Part shown: positions 8,438 through 17,253 of the stretch, in pieces
How the letters are laid out: every line of letters begins with the position of its first letter
Numbering within the stretch: the first letter of the stretch is position 1
Source: Bacillus sp. UNC438CL73TsuS30
GTDB taxonomy: Bacteria; Bacillota; Bacilli; Bacillales; Cytobacillaceae
DNA length: 64,000 nucleotides
NCBI RefSeq assembly: GCF_000482325.1
Contig: NZ_KI535296.1
Location: 262,854-326,853, forward strand
Direction: 5' to 3'
Translations under genes and position numbers: made by a program
The notes under the pieces: generated by a model
The model's database searches: none
What the model saw: only the letters and a program-made list of their open reading frames with translations
What the model was told of the DNA's origin: nothing

Positions 8438-8986
8438 ATGAATTATAACGTTCGTGGTGAAAACATTGAGGTAACTCCAGCAATTCGCGAGTATATTGAA
8501 AAGAAAATTTCAAAATTAGAAAGGTATTTTACTGAAGCACCTGAAGCAAAGGTTAATGTTAACCTAAGGTTCAATCAAGATAAAACTTCCAAAGTAGAGG
8601 TTACGATTCCTCTTCCACATCTCGTCCTTCGTGCAGAGGAAACAAATTTAGATATGTATGCGGGGATTGACCTCATTTCTGACAAGCTTGAGCGTCAAAT
8701 TCGCAAGCATAAAACAAAAGTGAACCGTAAATTCCGCGAAAAAGGCGATTTTCCAATCACCTTTGCAACTGCTGAAAATACAGAGTCTCACGATTTTGAC
8801 GATGACGAACTAGAATTGGTTCGTACAAAACGCTTTGACTTAAAACCGATGGACAGTGAAGAAGCGATCCTACAAATGAACATGCTTGGTCATAGTTTCT
8901 ACGTGTTCACCAATGCAGATACGAACCGTACAAACGTTGTTTACAAACGTAAAGATGGCCGTTATGGATTAATCGAAGCACACTAA
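8438..8986 (+). CDS. hpf: Ribosome hibernation promoting factor, long form
   Basis: A 182-residue long HPF that dimerises 70S ribosomes into inactive 100S particles in stationary phase. The N-terminal S30AE domain (1-100: NYNVRGENIEVTPAIREYIEKKI) binds the decoding centre; a linker leads to the C-terminal dimerisation domain (about 125-182: KRFDLKPMDSEEAILQMNMLGHSFYVF). The start at 8438 follows AAAGGAGGAG; an upstream in-frame ATG (8399) lies at the predicted transcription start and is rejected. It is controlled by the sigma-B promoter just upstream. Confidence 0.96.
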   Translation: MNYNVRGENIEVTPAIREYIEKKISKLERYFTEAPEAKVNVNLRFNQDKTSKVEVTIPLPHLVLRAEETNLDMYAGIDLISDKLERQIRKHKTKVNRKFREKGDFPITFATAENTESHDFDDDELELVRTKRFDLKPMDSEEAILQMNMLGHSFYVFTNADTNRTNVVYKRKDGRYGLIEAH

Positions 8987-8995
8987 TAAAAAGAG

Positions 8996-9033
8996 AAACG
9001 CAGCCCCGAATCTTTAGGCTGCGTTTTTATTTT
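8996..9033 (+). terminator. Intrinsic terminator of hpf
   Basis: A 10-bp stem AAACGCAGCC / GGCTGCGTTT followed by a T-rich run. Confidence 0.88.
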
Positions 9034-9096
9034 TTAATATATCAATTTCAGAATGTTCAGTATAATAGAGTGAATAGAAGTAAAGAGGTGTTGGCA

Positions 9097-10707
9097 ATGG
9101 ACTTTGATTTTCATTATCATCCTTATCCATCTCAACGGACTACCGTTTTTGCGGGACGAGGAATGGTCGCAACCTCCCAACCCCTTGCCGCCCAAGCAGG
9201 ACTCGATATCCTCAAAAAAGGTGGAAATGCCATTGATGCAGCAATTGCGACTGCAGCGGCATTAACCGTGTTAGAACCAACCTCTAACGGGATTGGCGGT
9301 GATGCATTTGCGCTCGTATGGACCAAGAATAAGCTGCATGGCTTAAATGCCAGCGGTCCTGCCCCAAAAACCTTGACCATTGAAGCGGTAAAAGCGAAGG
9401 GCTATAACAAAATTCCTGCCTATGGCTGGGTGCCTGTTACCGTCCCTGGTGCTCCTTCCGGCTGGGCGGAGCTTTCAAAAAAATTTGGAAGATTGTCCTT
9501 AAATGAGGTTTTAAAGCCAGCGATCGAGTATGCTGAATATGGTTACCCGCTAACACCGATTTTGGCAAAATACTGGGATTATGCCTATAAACGCTACAAA
9601 CAAATATTAACAAGAGACGAGTTCCAGCACTGGTTTGAAACCTTTGCCCCAAAGGGACGAGCACCAAAGGTGGGGGAAATCTGGCGTTCGGAAGGTCATG
9701 CATCGTCCTTACGCTCTATTGCCGATACAGCCGGCGAAAGCTTTTATCGTGGTGAAATCGCGGAACAAATTGCCGCTTTTTCCGAACACTATAATGGGTT
9801 CATTTCTCAAGAAGATCTTGCCGGTTACCGTGCAGAATGGGTGACCCCAATCAGGGTTTATTACCGTGGTTACGATGTCTGGGAGATACCGCCAAACGGA
9901 CAGGGACTTGTTGCCCTTCTCGCATTAAATATTGTCAAGGGCTTCAACTTCACCGAAAAGGAAAACGTCAATACATACCATAAACAAATCGAAGCGATGA
10001 AACTCGCCTTTACAGATGGAAAGGCACATATCACAGACCCTTCTTTTATGAAAATGAACCTAGCTGACGTTCTTTCCGACGAATACGGGTCCATCAGACG
10101 GAGTGAAATTGCTGAAGAAGCCTCGCTGCCACTCCCGTACAAGCCTCCTAGCGGGGGCACGGTCTATCTTGCCACAGCAGATGGTGAAGGAAACATGGTT
10201 TCCTTTATTCAGAGCAACTACATGGGCTTCGGTTCCGGGTTAGTGGTGCCAGGCACCGGAATTTCCCTGCAAAATCGCGGACATGATTTTTCGTTAGATC
10301 CGTCACACCCAAATGCGTTAATGCCGGGGAAAAAGACATACCACACGATTATCCCGGGATTTTTGACAAAGGGGGGTCAGGCCGTCGGGCCATTTGGCGT
10401 GATGGGCGGTTATATGCAGCCGCAGGGGCATCTTCAGGTTGTTATGAACACGATTGATTTCGGTCTAAATCCGCAGGCAACGTTGGATGCTCCAAGGTGG
10501 CAGTGGTTGGAAGGGAAGAAGGTTCAGGTTGAGCCGCATTTTCCGCAGCATCTTGCCCATGCTCTGGTACGGAAGGGGCATCAAATCGAGATGGCATTAG
10601 ATACAGGGGGATTTGGCCGCGGTCAAATCATCTGGCGCGATCCGGAAACCGGTGTGTTAATGGGAGGTACCGAGTCGCGGACCGACGGAGCAATTGTGGC
10701 ATGGTAG
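9097..10707 (+). CDS. Gamma-glutamyltransferase family protein (YwrD-like)
   Basis: A 536-residue Ntn-hydrolase of the gamma-glutamyltranspeptidase family, which hydrolyses or transfers the gamma-glutamyl group of glutathione and related amides. The large-subunit motif (GRGMVATSQPLAAQAGLDIL, NGIGGDAFALVW) and the autocleavage site are visible: Thr355 in PSGGTVYLATAD would become the N-terminal nucleophile of the small subunit, followed by SFIQSNYMGFGSG and NRGHDFSLDPSHPN. There is no signal peptide, unlike secreted Ggt, so it is probably cytoplasmic like YwrD. ATG 9097 is preferred over GTG 9070 because AGAGGTG precedes it and a TATAAT at 9061-9066 would place transcription start after 9070. 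Confidence 0.9.
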   Translation: MDFDFHYHPYPSQRTTVFAGRGMVATSQPLAAQAGLDILKKGGNAIDAAIATAAALTVLEPTSNGIGGDAFALVWTKNKLHGLNASGPAPKTLTIEAVKAKGYNKIPAYGWVPVTVPGAPSGWAELSKKFGRLSLNEVLKPAIEYAEYGYPLTPILAKYWDYAYKRYKQILTRDEFQHWFETFAPKGRAPKVGEIWRSEGHASSLRSIADTAGESFYRGEIAEQIAAFSEHYNGFISQEDLAGYRAEWVTPIRVYYRGYDVWEIPPNGQGLVALLALNIVKGFNFTEKENVNTYHKQIEAMKLAFTDGKAHITDPSFMKMNLADVLSDEYGSIRRSEIAEEASLPLPYKPPSGGTVYLATADGEGNMVSFIQSNYMGFGSGLVVPGTGISLQNRGHDFSLDPSHPNALMPGKKTYHTIIPGFLTKGGQAVGPFGVMGGYMQPQGHLQVVMNTIDFGLNPQATLDAPRWQWLEGKKVQVEPHFPQHLAHALVRKGHQIEMALDTGGFGRGQIIWRDPETGVLMGGTESRTDGAIVAW

Positions 10708-10869
10708 AATTGTGCACTTGAAGCTAGTTTGGGGAGGTTTCAAGCGGAAAGTGTCTGTAATAGATAGGATAGGGGACAGTATGAAAAATCAATGGGAGTT
10801 TTCATCTCTCCGATGTTTTTCAATTAAGGATTGGTGTTAAACTATATGTATAAAGTGGAGGTGTCTCGA

Positions 10870-11433
10870 ATGAGTATTAATCAACCTCATCCCAAGAAAG
10901 TAACATATGCTGAGTATCTAACTTGGCCAGATGAACCACGTTATGAAATAATTGAAAGCATTCCCTATATGCAAGCCGCACCATCGCGCCAACACCAACG
11001 TATTGTGACAAATCTCGCAGGAGAATTTTATTTGTTTTTAAAAGGGAAAACATGTGAAGTGTACACGGCCCCGTTTGATATTCGCTTATCCGCAGCGGAG
11101 GATGACGAGGAGTTTAACGTTGTGCAGCCTGATATTAGTGTTGTATGTGACGAATCAAAATTGGATGATAGAGGTTGCAAAGGGGCCCCGGATTTAGTAA
11201 TTGAGGTCTTGTCTCCTTCTACTTGGCAAAGAGACCGAATTGAAAAAATGAATCTATACCAAAAACATGGCGTAAAAGAATATCTCTTGATATACCCAAA
11301 CGAAATTATAATCGAGCAGTATATCCTAGATGAAAAATTTTATAAGACGCCTGTGATATACAATGAAGAGGACCATTTCACCTCGCATATTTTTCAGGAA
11401 TTTTCTTTTTCCGTTAAAGATATACTTGCTTAA
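10870..11433 (+). CDS. Uma2 family (DUF820) restriction-endonuclease-like protein
   Basis: A 187-residue PD-(D/E)XK-fold protein of the Uma2 family, common in cyanobacteria and Bacillaceae; function unknown, nuclease activity is inferred. Motifs: YEIIESIPYMQAAPSRQHQRI, QPDISVVCD (metal Asp) and APDLVIEVLSPST (Asp and Glu-x-Leu), then KMNLYQKHGVKEYLLI. The start at 10870 has GTGGAGG about 8 bases upstream. It stands alone between ggt and the convergent cytochrome cluster. Confidence 0.85.
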   Translation: MSINQPHPKKVTYAEYLTWPDEPRYEIIESIPYMQAAPSRQHQRIVTNLAGEFYLFLKGKTCEVYTAPFDIRLSAAEDDEEFNVVQPDISVVCDESKLDDRGCKGAPDLVIEVLSPSTWQRDRIEKMNLYQKHGVKEYLLIYPNEIIIEQYILDEKFYKTPVIYNEEDHFTSHIFQEFSFSVKDILA

Positions 11434-11439
11434 AAGCAA

Positions 11440-11490
11440 AAAGGCTGTCAAAAAGCTATGGTTTGCATAGTGAATGACAGCCTCCTTTTT
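11440..11490. terminator. Bidirectional terminator between Uma2 and cytochrome genes
   Basis: A perfect 9-bp stem AGGCTGTCA / TGACAGCCT with A-rich 5' and T-rich 3' flanks serves convergent transcripts from both sides. Confidence 0.85.
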
Positions 11491-11526
11491 GTAAATAGGA
11501 GTATAGGAATATGAACTTGTTATTTT

Positions 11527-13416
11527 TTATGGTGTAATTTGTGCTGTTGATTTTTTAGGAGCATGGGCAGCCTCGATAAAAGACTTGCTTTCCCCGCCAT
11601 GACAGTTTGAACATGCCTTACTTTCTATATCTTTTTGAATTTCTTCCTTTGTTCCTTCACTTATTATTTTATGACCCTGAATTGAATCATCTAGTGCTTT
11701 ACCCGTTACCCCAAAAATTGCAGTTTTGCTATTATGGCATTTCAAACAGAATTCGCGTTCACTGCTAGCACTCCATTCTCCAGATATAAAGGAGAAAGGT
11801 TCAGAATCTTGATCTTCGTGACCTAATTTTGTTTTTAACAGCATGAGATTTGTGGATTTATGCGTTTCATGACATTCTGAGCAAGGTAAGTATCCATTCA
11901 GCTGACTGCCGTCAATTGCAGTTATTTTGTGTTTAGAATCGCTATCCTGATAATATTGAAGAATATCCTTTGTGCCAACTTTCGTTTCTTTTTCGTTATT
12001 ATGGCAGGTGAAACATAAGTCGAAATTTTCCTTTTGCCCAACGGCTGAAAACTGTTGATAATGAGAAATTTTATATGGATCCGGATCCTTTGGATCTTTT
12101 TCAGATGCTAATTGTCTTGCTAGATTTTTAAAATAGTTAGAGTTTAACTCATGGCATTTCTCGCAAAGCTGATTATTGCTGTCAATTTCTCCAACTTTTC
12201 CTGCATTAACCTCATCTTTATCCTCATGTTTATATACAAAATGATCCTGTAATAAATTTGGATTCCCTTCACTCCAAGTAAGATGTGGGTTATGACAGGC
12301 TGTACACGTACCTGATTTCTCTTCATGACCGCTTAATTGCTGAGTTTCATGCTTTGACTTAATATCTGAACTAACATTTTCAAAGACGGGCGCTGAGGTA
12401 CCATCATGGCAGGCCATACAATAACTATTTTCTAAGTTTTTGGTATTTCTGTTTTTAATCTCTAAGCTTTTGTTATCCCCATAATGGGGACTATGGCAAA
12501 TGGAGCAGTTATTTACATTATTTGTGTAGTATCCATGTGGCTGCTCTGTCCAATCAGATAAGTCCTTAAAATCACCCGAATCAGATTTGTATTTTTGATC
12601 ATATAAAAATAAATTATTAATTGTATTACTGACTGTAGTGAATTTCCTAATAACCGGATATGGAGGATTACCCTCGTCATCCACATAGGAGGAATTGTAG
12701 AGAATATAATAAGTTGTACTTGGTGATAAGTCCTTCAATTTTAGCTCAATTTGGTTTTGGGCATTTATTGTTATGTCACCGGAAACTTGCTTTTCTTTAT
12801 TAAAAACTGTAATTGGACAATATTGATTTGGATAGTCAAGAATAAGCTGATTCAAAGCATCGTTATTACTGACTTCCACCGTCATGGTTGGGTTCAACGA
12901 GATATGGGTTAAATCATCATTTTTCATGACATCGAGTGGTTTTGTCACTTCTTCTATTTTTTCGTTTCCATCCACTACTACTTTTTTCTGCGTAATAAAA
13001 GCTGTAATGGAAAGCGACTTTATATGAAGACGGGCATCATTTAATGGGTATTTGTCAGATTCAGTTAAGTTGTCGCTTGCTTTAATATAATAGTTGCTTG
13101 CTTTTTCCGTTAATACTTTTTTCATTGTCCAATTTCCATCTGTAGATGGGTGTATAGGAGAATCAAATTGTGGTTGATCTTTCGAATCAAATAATTGTAT
13201 TGTGATATTTTCTAAGGGTGTCTGATCATCAGATACAGTCCCAGTAATCGTAGTTTCATCTCCTTCTACTTTAACATTGCTAATTAAAAGGGAAGGAGGG
13301 GATTTAGGAGGAGGATCTTCGGCATGAGTTTTAATCGGTAAGATAAGGGAGTATATAAGGACTAAAATCATTATGTAAAGGATATTTATATGTTTATTGT
13401 TATTTAGAACTTTCAT
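11527..13416 (-). CDS. Secreted octaheme c-type cytochrome with N-terminal Ig-like region
   Basis: A 629-residue exported protein. Signal peptide at about 10-32 (NILYIMILVLIYSLILPIK ... THA). Residues 40-265 look like two beta-sandwich (Ig/fibronectin-like) domains without heme motifs (ISNVKVEGDETTITGTVSDDQ; LSPSTTYYILYNS). The C-terminal part has eight CXXCH motifs at about 304, 333, 371, 418, 468, 512, 557 and 602, several in the doubled-CXXCH style with a nearby His (CHSPHYG, CHNPHLT, CHETHKS). No LPXTG motif or C-terminal membrane anchor is seen. It is last in the minus-strand cluster and separated from the hexaheme gene by 307 bases, so it may have its own promoter. Role inferred: extracellular electron carrier or terminal reductase. 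Confidence 0.88.
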   Translation of the reverse strand: MKVLNNNKHINILYIMILVLIYSLILPIKTHAEDPPPKSPPSLLISNVKVEGDETTITGTVSDDQTPLENITIQLFDSKDQPQFDSPIHPSTDGNWTMKKVLTEKASNYYIKASDNLTESDKYPLNDARLHIKSLSITAFITQKKVVVDGNEKIEEVTKPLDVMKNDDLTHISLNPTMTVEVSNNDALNQLILDYPNQYCPITVFNKEKQVSGDITINAQNQIELKLKDLSPSTTYYILYNSSYVDDEGNPPYPVIRKFTTVSNTINNLFLYDQKYKSDSGDFKDLSDWTEQPHGYYTNNVNNCSICHSPHYGDNKSLEIKNRNTKNLENSYCMACHDGTSAPVFENVSSDIKSKHETQQLSGHEEKSGTCTACHNPHLTWSEGNPNLLQDHFVYKHEDKDEVNAGKVGEIDSNNQLCEKCHELNSNYFKNLARQLASEKDPKDPDPYKISHYQQFSAVGQKENFDLCFTCHNNEKETKVGTKDILQYYQDSDSKHKITAIDGSQLNGYLPCSECHETHKSTNLMLLKTKLGHEDQDSEPFSFISGEWSASSEREFCLKCHNSKTAIFGVTGKALDDSIQGHKIISEGTKEEIQKDIESKACSNCHGGESKSFIEAAHAPKKSTAQITP

Positions 13417-13723
13417 AATTGGTCCATTCCTTTAGGCTGCGACATAAATGCTACTTTAGATTTTAGTTATTAATTCAAACAAATTAATTAATTTTAATAT
13501 AAAAATTTCAGAAATCTACATTATTATTATACTTTTATTCTTAAAGTAAATGGATAACAGAACTGTGAATAATATTTGTCTCTTTTGTGAAGGCATTATT
13601 GACAGGTTTGTGAACACCCACCTATAATAAAAAAGAAAACAGCGTACCTAAGTATGCTGCTTTCAAAAACTTAAATTTTCGGTATAGGGCTATCAAATAG
13701 TGGGGCTATTTGTTAGCTCTTTT
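13417..13723. other. Intergenic region between two cytochrome genes
   Basis: 307 bases without a gene. It holds the upstream region of the octaheme gene, three TTTGTGAA-like words near 13562-13615, a weaker inverted repeat near 13635-13665 (GCAGC/GCTG arms) and a strong hairpin next to the hexaheme stop codon. Confidence 0.75.
13562..13615. promoter_or_regulatory. Three ResD-like half-sites upstream of the octaheme gene
   Basis: ACTGTGAAT at 13562, TTTGTGAAG at 13584 and TTTGTGAAC at 13607, spaced 22 and 23 bases, each within one or two bases of the ResD consensus TTTGTGAAT known from B. subtilis anaerobic genes. They lie about 150-200 bases before the octaheme start, on the opposite strand. 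The assignment is tentative. Confidence 0.35.
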
Positions 13724-13724
13724 T
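13687..13724. terminator. Strong hairpin at the end of the hexaheme gene
   Basis: A 14-base arm at 13687-13700 pairs with 13706-13719 (one mismatch, one wobble). The T run lies on the + side, so termination of the minus-strand transcript here is less certain than the hairpin itself. Confidence 0.45.
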
Positions 13725-15421
13725 TAATAGTCAAACTCTATACCGTTACGGTCAGAATCTATACCAGGTGTTGAGTTATATTGATAGGTGTCAGTGTTTC
13801 TTGTTCCTTCTGAGTGAGAAGAAGTATGACATCCCCAACATACAGCCATGTTCGTATAACGTTTTAGAGCAGAAGATGGGTTCTTATCAAGTAAATAGTC
13901 TTTAACCATTGTAGTACGGGCTCCACCAGTTACACCTGGGAAGTAGTTTGTAGTATCATCTAAGATATTTTGGTAAGTTAAACCACGAGCATCACGCATA
14001 ACAGTTACGTCAGTACCGTGTGCATAGTGACAGCGTACGCAAGTGTAACTATCAGATGTTGTAGTGTGGCGGTATGCATGATCAAATGTACCAGAATTTG
14101 AGCCGGAAGAGGCTAGGTAATCTGTGTGACATGCAGAACAGAAGTTAGACATTGCAACCCCTCTACCTGATACATAAGCTGTGTTATTTGAACCATTAGC
14201 TAATTTGCTAGCCCATAGAGAAGCTACGTTTGTTGTTGCAACGTTGTTGGCATCTAAAGGACTAACATCTAACTTAACCACATAACCACGAGCAATGTTA
14301 CCACTTACTAATGAATTAACGGTATCAACTAAAGCGGTTTTTGATGCAGGTACACCAGCAAAACCGTTACCTAAAATTTCTCCTTTTTTAAGTTGGTCAG
14401 TATCGAATACTTCTTTATTATTGTTATCTTTAAATGCCGTCCAGTAGTGTTTTACGTGAGCATCGTCGAATTCATAGCCATGTAACCATGGATCTGTATC
14501 GTTTGCATATGCGGTACCATTCCATTTCATTAATTGAAGTACAGTATCACCTGTTGTTAATCCTTTTGCAGAATAAGCAGCAGGAACCGTTGTTCCAATT
14601 GTTGATCGATAAAGAACATAGTTAATAGTTTTTGAATCGCCTGCTTTATTAGTGTAAGTTACGTCTGCAGAAGTAACTTTAGCTGAAATATCTGTTACAA
14701 CAGGAACATTCTCTAGACGTTTACCGCCATCTTTTACTAGGGTGTTACCCATTTCGTTTGGATTTTCATGTAATAAACGATCAGAGTAAGATCCGTGTGG
14801 TGCGTGACAGCTTGCGCAAGTGAATTCTTCTTCCCAGTTGCCTGTACCATCTTTGTTTCCACCTGGAGCTGCTTTTAATTCTACAGTTCCATTTGCTAAG
14901 TGAACGGACATATTGCCATCATGAGTTCCGCCGAATGTACCAGCAGAGTTAGAACCAGTGAATACGTTATAGAAACCCAATGTACCATCGTGACATGCAG
15001 TACAGGTGGCATATTCGCCGTCTTTGAACAATAAGTTTTTAGATGCGCCTGTATGTGTTTGGTGACAGCTTGCACAAGAGTTAGTGTTATTCATATATGA
15101 TCCGTGAGTACGTTGTGTTCCGTGTGTTCCATCTGCATTTTTAACCATGTCATCAGATTTGATAACATTATTAAAATCAGCGTTTTGTCCACCTGCACCA
15201 GAACCTGTTTTATTTGCGTTGCTTTTATCAATGGTGTTGTAGTTATTGTCCAGACCTTTATCATCTGCTTGTTTTCCATCCTGAATTGTTTTACCTTCAG
15301 CAGTTACACCATTATTATATGGGCTTGGTGGATTACTACCTGCTGCGAAAGCTATGACGCTAAACATTCCTACAAAAAGCAATGTAAGCAGGAATGAAAA
15401 GCCTAATTTGACCTTGCTCAT
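13724..15421 (-). CDS. Secreted hexaheme c-type cytochrome with large heme-free insert
   Basis: A 565-residue exported protein with a clear signal peptide (MSKVKLGFSFLLTLLFVGMF ... AFA, cleavage near 27). Six CXXCH motifs lie at about 116, 140, 202, 428, 461 and 528. The first two form a doubled-CXXCH pair (SCASCHQTHTG ... TCTACHDG), and CASCHAPHG and CVRCHYAHG have the same companion His. Residues 207-427 carry no heme motif and look like a separate folded domain rich in Thr, Asn and Gly. No anchor is seen at the C-terminus (ends IEFDY). AAAAGGGAGG precedes the ATG. It probably accepts electrons from the membrane-anchored NapC-like proteins upstream in the cluster; a substrate cannot be named. 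Confidence 0.88.
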   Translation of the reverse strand: MSKVKLGFSFLLTLLFVGMFSVIAFAAGSNPPSPYNNGVTAEGKTIQDGKQADDKGLDNNYNTIDKSNANKTGSGAGGQNADFNNVIKSDDMVKNADGTHGTQRTHGSYMNNTNSCASCHQTHTGASKNLLFKDGEYATCTACHDGTLGFYNVFTGSNSAGTFGGTHDGNMSVHLANGTVELKAAPGGNKDGTGNWEEEFTCASCHAPHGSYSDRLLHENPNEMGNTLVKDGGKRLENVPVVTDISAKVTSADVTYTNKAGDSKTINYVLYRSTIGTTVPAAYSAKGLTTGDTVLQLMKWNGTAYANDTDPWLHGYEFDDAHVKHYWTAFKDNNNKEVFDTDQLKKGEILGNGFAGVPASKTALVDTVNSLVSGNIARGYVVKLDVSPLDANNVATTNVASLWASKLANGSNNTAYVSGRGVAMSNFCSACHTDYLASSGSNSGTFDHAYRHTTTSDSYTCVRCHYAHGTDVTVMRDARGLTYQNILDDTTNYFPGVTGGARTTMVKDYLLDKNPSSALKRYTNMAVCWGCHTSSHSEGTRNTDTYQYNSTPGIDSDRNGIEFDY

Positions 15422-15529
15422 TCCAAAAACCTCCCTTTTTACTTCTCTTTTTTTCTCTCTGTTTTTAAAATGATGAATCTAATAATTTTCCGAGCTAGTT
15501 TGAGACACCACCTCCTTAAAGTGATATTT

Positions 15530-16495
15530 TTAATTGTACATGGCAATTCGTTCATTTAAGGTATCTGTAATATAAACCTGATCCTGGTCATCTACGTATA
15601 ATCCGTTTGGCAGATAGAATTGTTCGTTTTGATCACCCATTGTACCGAAATGGAAAACCTCGGAACCTTTTTCGTCAAATCCATAAACCATGTGAGTAAG
15701 GTTGTTTACAATGTAAAGAATGCCCCGGGAATCTACGCCAATTCCTCGTGGATTTACAAAAACAGAGGAACCTTTTCCATCTTTTGAACCGTTAATAGTT
15801 CGAATAAATTTACCGTTTTTATCGTACACTTGAACCCGTTGGTTTCCAGAGTCGGAAACAAAGATATCATTATTTTTCTTGTCGATTGCCACTGCATTTG
15901 GAGCTTTAAAAGTATCTTGTTTATTTGCTCCGGTACTAATTTCAAATAGCTTTTTACCATTAAGGTCAAAGATAAAAACCTTATTTTTTTGAACATCAGT
16001 CACGTACAATTTTTCATCATAGATGCGGATCCCAGCAGGAGATTCCAGTACTTTCTTTTTATCTTCAAAATATTTTAGGAATTTCCCTTTTGGTTCAAAT
16101 ACAGATATTTTTCCATTATATAAATCTGCTACATACACATTTCCTTCCTCATCGCCAGCAATACCATATGGGAATTTAAATTGGCCTTTTCCTTGACCTT
16201 CTTTACCAAACTTAAATACTGGTGTTCCAGATGTATCAAAAGCTTGTACCCGTTTATTATTCGTATCAGAAACATAGAGGAACTCGCCAATTTTTGCGAC
16301 ATCCATTGGCTTGTCCAGTGAATTGTCAAAGTCACCGTAAATTGCTTGGCTAAACGAAGGAGGTCCATCCGGATTCACCGCATTCGGTACCATCTTCACA
16401 ACTGATTCCATATTAAAAAAGTAAATTGCTGCAAAGGCTGCGATGGTAAGAACAACAATACCGCTCATCAACCGATACACTGTTTTTTTCTTCAT
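15530..16495 (-). CDS. Membrane-anchored NHL-repeat beta-propeller protein
   Basis: A 321-residue protein with an uncleaved-looking N-terminal membrane segment (about 7-28) and an exported six-bladed NHL propeller (about 45-321). Repeated blade words are visible: PMDVAKIGEFLYVSDTNNKR, PYGIAGDEEGNVYVADLYNG, PAGIRIYDEKLYVTDVQKNK, PNAVAIDKKNNDIFVSDSGN, PRGIGVDSRGILYIVNNLTH, PNGLYVDDQDQVYITDTLNE. NHL proteins are frequent partners of multiheme cytochrome clusters and usually act as protein-interaction scaffolds. It lies between the TPR and hexaheme genes, 17 and 108 bases away, in one transcription direction. Confidence 0.9.
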   Translation of the reverse strand: MKKKTVYRLMSGIVVLTIAAFAAIYFFNMESVVKMVPNAVNPDGPPSFSQAIYGDFDNSLDKPMDVAKIGEFLYVSDTNNKRVQAFDTSGTPVFKFGKEGQGKGQFKFPYGIAGDEEGNVYVADLYNGKISVFEPKGKFLKYFEDKKKVLESPAGIRIYDEKLYVTDVQKNKVFIFDLNGKKLFEISTGANKQDTFKAPNAVAIDKKNNDIFVSDSGNQRVQVYDKNGKFIRTINGSKDGKGSSVFVNPRGIGVDSRGILYIVNNLTHMVYGFDEKGSEVFHFGTMGDQNEQFYLPNGLYVDDQDQVYITDTLNERIAMYN

Positions 16496-16512
16496 TGGTT
16501 TTCAACCCCTTT

Positions 16513-17220
16513 CTAGTTTTTAGCGACTCTTTTCAGCCCGTCCAAGGCTGGCTTGTACATAGGGTCATAATTTAATGCTGTTTTATAAATTTCTTCTGCA
16601 TTCTTTTTATCACCTTGGTCCTCTGCAACCCGGCCAACTTCGTAAATAATATCCGTATTTGTCGGCATTAAACGATTTGCTTCATTCAAGGCCTTTATGG
16701 AGTCTTTATACATTTTTAGCTTGCGGAAAGACATACCTTTCAATAACCAGCCCTTATAATCTTTTGGTGATATATCAGTGGCTTTTTGGGCCATTTTTAT
16801 TGCATCATTAAGTCGATTTTCTTCGTTATAAACAAGTCCTAAGTTGAAATAGGCATTAAAATAATTTTTATCTAAATCAAGAGCTATTTTGTATTCTTTA
16901 ATTGCTTCATCGTTATCATTATTTAAGAAATTAGCATATCCGAGGTCAACATGGGACTTAGGATCATTTGGCTTGCTATCTACTGCGGCTTTTGCACTTT
17001 CTAATTGTTGTTTTAAATGATCCGTATTGTATTTTGGCCAAAGGTACTTATTGCTTACGAAATAACCGGCCCCAACTGCAACAACTAGTGTCAGGGTCAA
17101 AATAAGTAATGTTTGCCACCATTTGAATTTATCGTTTTTAGGGTTTTTCAATGTTTTATCAGGTGTTTTTTCTGTTGGAATCTCTGGCTTATGGTTGAGT
17201 GGTTGTTCATACGCTTCCAT
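16513..17220 (-). CDS. Membrane-anchored TPR protein, NrfG/CcmI-like in layout
   Basis: A 235-residue protein: cytoplasmic Lys/Pro-rich N-terminus, one membrane segment (about 36-56, TLLILTLTLVVAVGAGYFV), then four to five TPR motifs on the outside (SHVDLGYANFLNNDNDEAIK, AYFNLGLVYNEENRLNDAIK, GWLLKGMSFRKLKMYKDSIK, IIYEVGRVAEDQGDKKNAEE). The same layout is found in NrfG and the C-terminal part of CcmI/CycH, which hold apocytochromes for heme ligation, so a chaperone role for the neighbouring cytochromes is a reasonable inference. It lies 33 bases after the dodecaheme gene. Confidence 0.88.
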   Translation of the reverse strand: MEAYEQPLNHKPEIPTEKTPDKTLKNPKNDKFKWWQTLLILTLTLVVAVGAGYFVSNKYLWPKYNTDHLKQQLESAKAAVDSKPNDPKSHVDLGYANFLNNDNDEAIKEYKIALDLDKNYFNAYFNLGLVYNEENRLNDAIKMAQKATDISPKDYKGWLLKGMSFRKLKMYKDSIKALNEANRLMPTNTDIIYEVGRVAEDQGDKKNAEEIYKTALNYDPMYKPALDGLKRVAKN

Positions 17221-17253
17221 ACGAACCCTCCTAATCTAGCAGATTTAAACCAA

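Noticed and set aside
10243..10257. GGTGCCAGGCACC palindrome within the gamma-glutamyltransferase gene, similar to the centre of the palindrome at 61191
   Set aside because: It encodes the conserved VVPGTGIS segment of the enzyme and has no extended arms.
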